Of a stretch of DNA of 36,164 nt, positions 31,801 through 36,164 are shown piece after piece (within the stretch, counting starts at the first letter, position 1; each line of letters begins with the position of its first letter). The position numbers and the translations under genes were made by a program. The notes beneath the pieces are model-generated. The model was not told where the DNA came from. It ran no database searches and saw nothing but the letters and a program-made list of their open reading frames with translations. This stretch comes from a virus. Location: IMG/VR virus record IMGVR_UViG_3300020465_000051, positions 1 through 36,164 of that record; one strand, given 5' to 3'.

Positions 31801-33088
31801 TCTTCAAATAGAAAATCCAGAAGCAACATTAGATGAACATTCTAATGATAACTTAATTCAAGAATTTATAGATGAAGGAAAAACAGATATTTTGAAAAAA
31901 ATATTTGAAAATTATGAATACCTTTTTTATGAAAAATGTCGTTATCAGCTTACTGTAACAACTTGGAATGTTGCAGGTAAAAATAAACATTCACCATTTG
32001 GTCAAAGTCCTGATGGATATGCTAGAGATTTTGGTGAAGGAAATATAGATGATATTTCTAGAGCGTCTTGGGGTAGAAATGGAAAACAAGTTGAATGTTC
32101 TCCTGCTACTGGTAATATAGCTATAGGTCCATTTGAGCTAGAGACATTTTGGGATGCTAGAGAAGGAGGTATTTATGGAGATCCTACACATTGTAAATCT
32201 TGGTGGATGGATAAAAGTCTAAACCCAGGTGGAGGTACCCAGGCTCACAGCCACCCTGCTCCTTCATTTATTGATTGGAGAACACCTCCTGCAGGTGTAT
32301 TAAGTGCAGATGCAGTACAAACAGGTTGGGTAAATTTTGGAATAGAACGCGAAAGATATGAATATAGTAAAAGTGATCATGAAACGGGCACACATGGTTC
32401 GAATAATGTATGGTGGTCAGGAGGATGTGGAGTTTCTAATGCTGCTCAAGCACAATGGGTACTTGAATGTTTTGGTGTAGGTGATGCATCTATGGGTTTA
32501 TATCCAGGACATGTTACAAATCCTAAACCAGCCCATCATAGTTATAGGACTAGAAAGGATAGATGGAGTACTCATTATGAAGACGAGGGAGTTGAATATA
32601 ACGATATTATGAATATAAGAGGTACACCAAATCATTTTGCTATTGGAAATCCAGCAGGTGGAAATAATTTAGTAGGTGCTTGGAATGTTCCTAACGAAAG
32701 AAGATATACAAAAATGACTTTACAAGAATATAAAAATTGGATATATTTAATATTTTCATATTATTTTGCTCAAGCTCAATTTAAAGAAACTCATACGGGA
32801 TATACTTTTGAAGGTGTTGCAACTGGAAAAGATCCTAAAAATGATTATGATGAAAAAAATGCCCATAGAGGTACAGGACAAAGAATTTTCCCTAATATTA
32901 GCCCAGGAACTCCTCCTTCAGGTGATGCAGTAGCTTTAGGGATTAAAAGTACAATAGCTAAAGCAAGGCTATCTAAACAATTTGCTGATAGAGGATTACT
33001 TGCTGGAAATACAGAAGGTGTACCTTTAGGTGGAGCTGATTATTATGGAGGTGAATTCCATACAGGAACAATTTTAAGACCAAATTAA
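28868..33088 (+). CDS. Giant baseplate hub-like protein with unknown C-terminal extension
   Basis: 1406 residues, the largest protein of the window. At about 195-255 it reads MPGIVSANIRTKSAYGSLRE, AKVEFACHNRRQLEVLELLY and MRPGFPVLLDWGWSVYF, and at 295-320 MCKNFEFVARPDGGYDCTTE. This resembles the central hub (gp27/VgrG-type) proteins of marine T4-like phages as I know them. About 660-990 contains further hub-like beta domains (SHIKEVFQSMRY, IRVIDLGFQID, PLKFNAKFDGISGLTIGNVF, SGQDWTTEISGQLILLD). From about 1014 to the end lies a different region rich in Trp, His and Gly, with three Cys in 1060-1210, HSH at 1127-1129 and GGCGVSNAAQAQWVLECFG around C1187. No clear T4 gp5 lysozyme signature was found. 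The protein probably forms the tail needle base; the C-terminal part may be an enzyme. Confidence 0.7.
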   Translation: MSIFKETFKGYVKRQLRIRESILSQGNDLKDNRFKAHKAQNQLDYREEAAILPPGAFFTYTAERQCMIRMMSGVDLLETNKILDGTKFEKIDDLKGPGLAMRYMLMGGIPVKNYDFKAGRDYIDTTPNPEAQQVYTLDPFGEPGNPDRFVKPPIQMASRGMARKKGSFGKHYSATYGDPYIRSDASEGDDFGIVPMPGIVSANIRTKSAYGSLREAKVEFACHNRRQLEVLELLYMRPGFPVLLDWGWSVYFSNDGKKEIFFPSIDTFWDTNVTIEEINSDIIKYKKLTSGNYDGFLGMCKNFEFVARPDGGYDCTTELIGSGEIIESLKGRRSGKRISKVEKDGEEEKERSKKVEVDDLEYYIAAIVQFAETRTKRISDSSYIQENPYQLSLYADFRKFANDYVEKNDGKIGDYKLTDGEFQALADESDRMDNPSGIFGGVNGSKIRDDIEEIERLIDAYYIYKGEPLFRGSNELEARMASKENYIRWDFFAHILNMFVIDRQGTSENPMLRLTTRYNETSEPLTYTQIKVTKPTSVMNAPWLADEPSMIYIKGDFWKQHFKDLQYTKTIRIPDLVDMSVDPLICLLPHQLQKLQTHSHDGSLKTPNQPTIQMDPGKIPNKATGFRTTTGWVQGNREIGNIFLNISHIKEVFQSMRYNDEGLNPNFNLFDYLKKIWDDVNSACAGTHTFTLQSEHERPNYIRVIDLGFQIDSGLAYENLFTLDIQSNTTICREFNFNTTIPNALSSTIAIAAQNPDSITDLEAASFSALHTDIQSRFFKPSAITDTEREQKRKKYQEDLEDFKLDIAKLYVYRIDVLTGDYTITGENKKLNRISKNKAISIVKGLESKIISLNARYHKDDLTADPPQYEGFRDPNYSQGRSEIIPLKFNAKFDGISGLTIGNVFKINKRRLPKGYQGEDIGFIVMGESQNITSGQDWTTEISGQLILLDNPQSLNEENSEYEYSAARGQDNIDQMEGLQIENPEATLDEHSNDNLIQEFIDEGKTDILKKIFENYEYLFYEKCRYQLTVTTWNVAGKNKHSPFGQSPDGYARDFGEGNIDDISRASWGRNGKQVECSPATGNIAIGPFELETFWDAREGGIYGDPTHCKSWWMDKSLNPGGGTQAHSHPAPSFIDWRTPPAGVLSADAVQTGWVNFGIERERYEYSKSDHETGTHGSNNVWWSGGCGVSNAAQAQWVLECFGVGDASMGLYPGHVTNPKPAHHSYRTRKDRWSTHYEDEGVEYNDIMNIRGTPNHFAIGNPAGGNNLVGAWNVPNERRYTKMTLQEYKNWIYLIFSYYFAQAQFKETHTGYTFEGVATGKDPKNDYDEKNAHRGTGQRIFPNISPGTPPSGDAVALGIKSTIAKARLSKQFADRGLLAGNTEGVPLGGADYYGGEFHTGTILRPN

Positions 33089-33089
33089 A

Positions 33090-34859
33090 ATGGGATATTT
33101 TCCAAAATCTAAAATAAATGTACTAGAAACTAGTGGTGGTGACTTTATAATTAAAGGTTCAGACAGACCATACACAGGTAAATATATAGCAACTAGTGAT
33201 AACAAATATTATGCTGGTTCAAATCCATCAAAATTAGGAATAGAATTAGAAAAAGCACAACCAGGTGAAGGAAGTAACATGGGGAATGATCGTAATGTGA
33301 AAATGTATAATCTTTTAAAAAAACAAAAACATATTTTTCTTAGAGGAAGAAAATCAGCTGATTCAAAAAAACCATCACCAACTGAAGATGATTATAAAAG
33401 AGGATTTTTTGTAAGATATTTTATGAAAAAAGTAAATGATCATTCTTACATAGAAATAGATAAAAAAACATATGATGATTTTTACAATGAAAATGATTAT
33501 AATTTATTTACTGTAGGATCATTACAATGGGCTCTAATAGGAGATGTAAGAAAAGTTAATCGTAAAACTTTAAACCGATTAGAACAAAGTCATTCTGACA
33601 TATCTTTATTATTTTTTATTTTAGATGAATACTCAACTCCTGCATTGCAAGAAGGATTATCTACTAGAGGAGGAGAATTATATTATAAAGATGGAAGAGA
33701 ATATACGGGTCATTATCATATACATCCCGTAATGGGTCCCATAGAAGGATCTATACCTGAAGGTGTTAGTCTGGAAACACCATCAATAACTCCAATATTA
33801 GATAGAACTTATCCTGATGATTCAAACATACCTGTAAATTTACCTGCTTCATACGCTTTACCTGTAGGAGAAGCACATGAACAAAATCAAAATTGTGTTG
33901 GTTGTTATTTTTTTCATAAAAATGTTTGTCATAAATGGAAAGCTTCTGTAAGAGCCACTTACTGGTGTCAATCTTTTATTATTATGAAACAAGAATTAGA
34001 TTATGCTAATGAATTCAAATCAGCTAGAAATGAAGATGAAGCTCAAAGAAATAGAATAATAAGAAGAATTGAAGAAGATTTTCAAGAAAGAGGTAATTTT
34101 AACCAAAATGAACTTCAACAAGCTATAGACCAAGCCCTCATAGAAGCAGGATTAGAAACTCCTGCAACTTTAAGACTTAAAAATTCTATAAGAGATGCAG
34201 AATATATTCCTCCAGGAAATCAAATAGGTAAATCATCCATAATTATACCTCCACCTATTGAACCAGAAGAACCACAAATCCAATCAATAGAAGAATATTT
34301 TGATACTTATGGAATTGATCCAATGGCTCAAGAAACTTTAAGATTAGAAGAATTAGAAAGTAAAAGACAAACTCTACTAAATAAAATTAGAATGGAAAGA
34401 ATAGAAGCAATTAAAGGCGCTTTATTATATGAGGGAAATCCCGTTTTCAACACTAATTTTTACCCAAGTAATACTACAGGTTACATAAGATATCTTATGA
34501 AAGGACTTGCTAGAAAACAATATTTTTCTAGGGATGCTAATGGATTTAATTATACAAGAGCAAATACTATAAAAGAAAATGATTTTGAAGCAATCCAACC
34601 TCCTACTTATATTTTAGAAAATTCTATGAAATCACCTGTATATTTAGAAGAATTAAGACCTTATGACATTCAAATATCTCAATATCCTGGTTTTGAAGGC
34701 CATTTAAAATTAATGACATCAAATCCTCCTGTAGTAACAGCAGAACAACGAAAAGAAGGAGATGAACAAAGAATTTACTTAAGATCATTAAGAAAAGAAT
34801 TAAAAAAATATAAAACAAATGTATACTTTGGGGGTATAGGTTCAGGATTATCATACTAG
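33090..34859 (+). CDS. Baseplate/virion protein with four-cysteine motif
   Basis: 589 residues, one base after the hub gene. The N-terminal 60 residues (SKINVLETSGGDFIIKGSDR, PYTGKYIATSDNKYYAGSNP) and the later YTGHYHIHPVMGPIEGS look like repeated phage structural modules (Y+G.YH....G...(T/E)G). Residues 269-293 form C-x2-C-x7-C-x12-C (C269, C272, C280, C293) with His at 276 and 281, ending VRATYWC. Similar Cys clusters occur in marine phage baseplate proteins and could bind Zn or an Fe-S cluster. The C-terminal 250 residues are Glu/Arg-rich helices followed by a mixed domain. The exact function is unknown; the location suggests the outer baseplate or a fiber attachment site. Confidence 0.7.
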   Translation: MGYFPKSKINVLETSGGDFIIKGSDRPYTGKYIATSDNKYYAGSNPSKLGIELEKAQPGEGSNMGNDRNVKMYNLLKKQKHIFLRGRKSADSKKPSPTEDDYKRGFFVRYFMKKVNDHSYIEIDKKTYDDFYNENDYNLFTVGSLQWALIGDVRKVNRKTLNRLEQSHSDISLLFFILDEYSTPALQEGLSTRGGELYYKDGREYTGHYHIHPVMGPIEGSIPEGVSLETPSITPILDRTYPDDSNIPVNLPASYALPVGEAHEQNQNCVGCYFFHKNVCHKWKASVRATYWCQSFIIMKQELDYANEFKSARNEDEAQRNRIIRRIEEDFQERGNFNQNELQQAIDQALIEAGLETPATLRLKNSIRDAEYIPPGNQIGKSSIIIPPPIEPEEPQIQSIEEYFDTYGIDPMAQETLRLEELESKRQTLLNKIRMERIEAIKGALLYEGNPVFNTNFYPSNTTGYIRYLMKGLARKQYFSRDANGFNYTRANTIKENDFEAIQPPTYILENSMKSPVYLEELRPYDIQISQYPGFEGHLKLMTSNPPVVTAEQRKEGDEQRIYLRSLRKELKKYKTNVYFGGIGSGLSY

Positions 34860-34878
34860 TGCCTAAATAGTAGGATAT

Positions 34879-34886
34879 TATAAATA
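34879..34886 (+). promoter_or_regulatory. T4-type late box TATAAATA before polymerase gene (inverse of the window octamer)
   Basis: TATAAATA lies 18 bases before the ATG at 34905. It is the reverse complement of the TATTTATA seen before the structural genes. Either this gene has a different promoter type or orientation, or the match is chance in AT-rich DNA. Confidence 0.35.
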
Positions 34887-34904
34887 TTTTTTATATATTC
34901 ATGT

Positions 34905-36164
34905 ATGTTTTATCTTATAGAAACTCAACATCAATTTAAAATATTACGTGGAAAAATAGCAAAATCATGTTATATAGATTATATCTATGGCAATGATAAC
35001 ACACACCCCGCTCTTGCAGAAATTATTGGTATTTACATTTCTAATTTAGATGATGATAAAGGTTATATTTTACCTATTAACCACCCAGAATGTATAAATT
35101 TACAAAAAGATGAGGTATTTTATTATATAGAATCATTAAAAAAAATTTATATTTTAGATAAAAAAGCCGCTTTACATGCGAACCCTTTAAAATCTTATAC
35201 GGATATACAATATAGATATTATTGTGCAAAAAATGAGCCATTCCCTAATGAATTTAATACACAAGCTCATGCATGGTATTACCGTAAATTCCCACAAACA
35301 AAGGTAAATAAAATGATACCTATTGGTAAACATTATGAGCGTTGTCAAAAAAGAAAACGCGCGCTTATACCATGGTTTTCTAGTAAAGAAGGATTACATT
35401 ACGATGAAATAATTATACCTAATTTATATAAGTTAGAAAAAAATTCATTAAAAATTAATGATAAGTTTAATAAATACTTTAAATTAAAAAATAACAAATA
35501 TAGTATAAAAGATAACAATATATACGGATGGTATAACCCATATACTACTACCGGGCGACCTGTAAATAATTTTAATGGAATAAATTTTGTAGGACTAAAA
35601 CATAGTACGGGAGAACGTGATTGTTTTATACCTAAAAATGATTATTTTATAGAAATGGATTATGATAGCTTTCACCCTTATCTAATAGCAGATATGATTG
35701 GATATAAGTTTAAAGATTATCCATATCATGAATTAGCTAAATTATATTTTAACACTAATAACCCAACACCAAGCCAATATAAAGAAAGTAAAATTTTAAC
35801 TTTTAAACAAATATATGGAGGTGTTAATAAAAAATATTTACACCATCCTTTCTTTAAAGGTATACAAAAATACACTGATGAGAAATGGGATGAATTTCAA
35901 GAACGTGGTTATACAATGAATTATTGTTGGAAAAAGATAAAAAAGGAAAACCATAAAGAAATGACTAAAGCAAAGTTATTTAATTATTTAATCCAATCTA
36001 AAGAAACAGACCAAAATATATACACATTAAGTCTTATACATAGTATATTGGAAAATTGTAAAACTAAAGTAGTTTTATATAATTATGATGCGTTTGTTTT
36101 TGATTTTTGTGATAGTGAATATAATAATCTTTTTAATACATTAAGTAATGTAGTTATGGACAAA
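34905..36164 (+). CDS. Divergent family A DNA polymerase, 3'-partial
   Basis: 420 codons are read before the window ends, with no stop. Translating from the ATG at 34905 gives the family A palm/fingers motifs in order. NPYTTTGRPVNNFNGINFVG (residues about 211-230) is the TxTGR block. EMDYDSFHPYLIADMIGY carries motif A (D252). ESKILTFKQIYGG carries motif B with the exact K296-x3-F300-x3-Y304 spacing of Pol I K758/F762/Y766. VVLYNYDAFVFDF carries motif C (D395), but the usual His-Asp-Glu is Tyr-Asp-Ala. The N-terminal about 90 residues keep a trace of the 3'-5' exonuclease pattern (YILPINHPE), but I see no catalytic Asp-x-Glu, so proofreading may be lost. It could replicate the phage genome. 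The ATG at 34901 is out of frame and closes after 12 codons. Confidence 0.8.
   Translation, partial: MFYLIETQHQFKILRGKIAKSCYIDYIYGNDNTHPALAEIIGIYISNLDDDKGYILPINHPECINLQKDEVFYYIESLKKIYILDKKAALHANPLKSYTDIQYRYYCAKNEPFPNEFNTQAHAWYYRKFPQTKVNKMIPIGKHYERCQKRKRALIPWFSSKEGLHYDEIIIPNLYKLEKNSLKINDKFNKYFKLKNNKYSIKDNNIYGWYNPYTTTGRPVNNFNGINFVGLKHSTGERDCFIPKNDYFIEMDYDSFHPYLIADMIGYKFKDYPYHELAKLYFNTNNPTPSQYKESKILTFKQIYGGVNKKYLHHPFFKGIQKYTDEKWDEFQERGYTMNYCWKKIKKENHKEMTKAKLFNYLIQSKETDQNIYTLSLIHSILENCKTKVVLYNYDAFVFDFCDSEYNNLFNTLSNVVMDK

Noticed and set aside
28868-33088. T4 gp5-type lysozyme domain in the hub protein
   Set aside because: No recognisable Glu-8aa-Asp-5aa-Thr catalytic pattern in a lysozyme-like context; the C-terminal region is different in composition.
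34862-34892. Terminator after the last structural gene
   Set aside because: Only a four-base stem (CCTA/TAGG) with a T-rich stretch further away; too weak to call.
34901-34939. ATG at 34901 as polymerase start
   Set aside because: This frame closes with TAA after 12 codons; the ATG at 34905 gives the polymerase frame.

Overview
The window is a block of late, virion-structural genes from a tailed phage with a contractile tail (myovirus) that is distantly T4-like. Everything is on the + strand, tightly packed and very AT-rich; the longest gap is about 131 bases. Recognisable T4-type order is neck protein gp13, neck protein gp14, tail-completion protein gp15, then tail sheath gp18 and tail tube gp19. 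These are followed by a gp26-type baseplate/chaperone gene, the tape measure, a run of baseplate and hub proteins, and finally the 5' part of a divergent family A DNA polymerase that runs off the right edge. Most genes lack a Shine-Dalgarno sequence and have A/T-rich leaders. That fits a marine phage of Bacteroidota, though the host is inferred only (another very AT-rich marine host such as SAR11 is not excluded). No integrase, tRNA, rRNA, CRISPR array or insertion sequence was seen.

Layout. 1-3444: 3' part of a large fiber. 3502-6534: neck and tail-completion genes 13, (unknown), 14, 15. 6536-17832: an adhesin/fiber cassette with four further large fibers, an apparent fiber stub, small beta-rich structural proteins and two unknown proteins; many genes are built from shared, shuffled modules and the repeat Asn-Ile-Ser-Ala-Ser-Gly. 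17895-18155: small coiled-coil protein. 18287-21465: sheath and tube. 21559-22534: gp26-type gene whose downstream half lies in the +1 frame (likely programmed frameshift). 22594-24630: tape measure. 24659-34859: baseplate/hub genes, including a 1406-residue hub-like protein with an unexplained C-terminal extension and a protein with a four-cysteine motif. 34905-end: family A polymerase, 3'-truncated.

Regulation. Nearly every gap of more than about 20 bases carries an octamer TATTTATA (often in YATATTTATAA) 13-40 bases before a start codon, while gaps of 14 bases or less never do. This looks like the late promoter. It is the reverse complement of the T4 late box TATAAATA. Two other gaps carry a different shared element, TTTTAC(T)ATATATGTATAT. 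Hairpin terminators follow the tube gene and the frameshift gene, and weaker hairpins occur elsewhere.

How the genes work together: neck genes close the head and cap the tail; sheath, tube, tape measure and the tape-linked chaperone pair build the tail; the baseplate/hub set forms the puncturing device; and the large modular fiber cassette probably supplies receptor-binding and decorating fibers. Best candidates for a second look are the split frameshift gene before the tape measure, the TATTTATA promoter system, the codon-frozen repeat network that links the fibers, and the polymerase.
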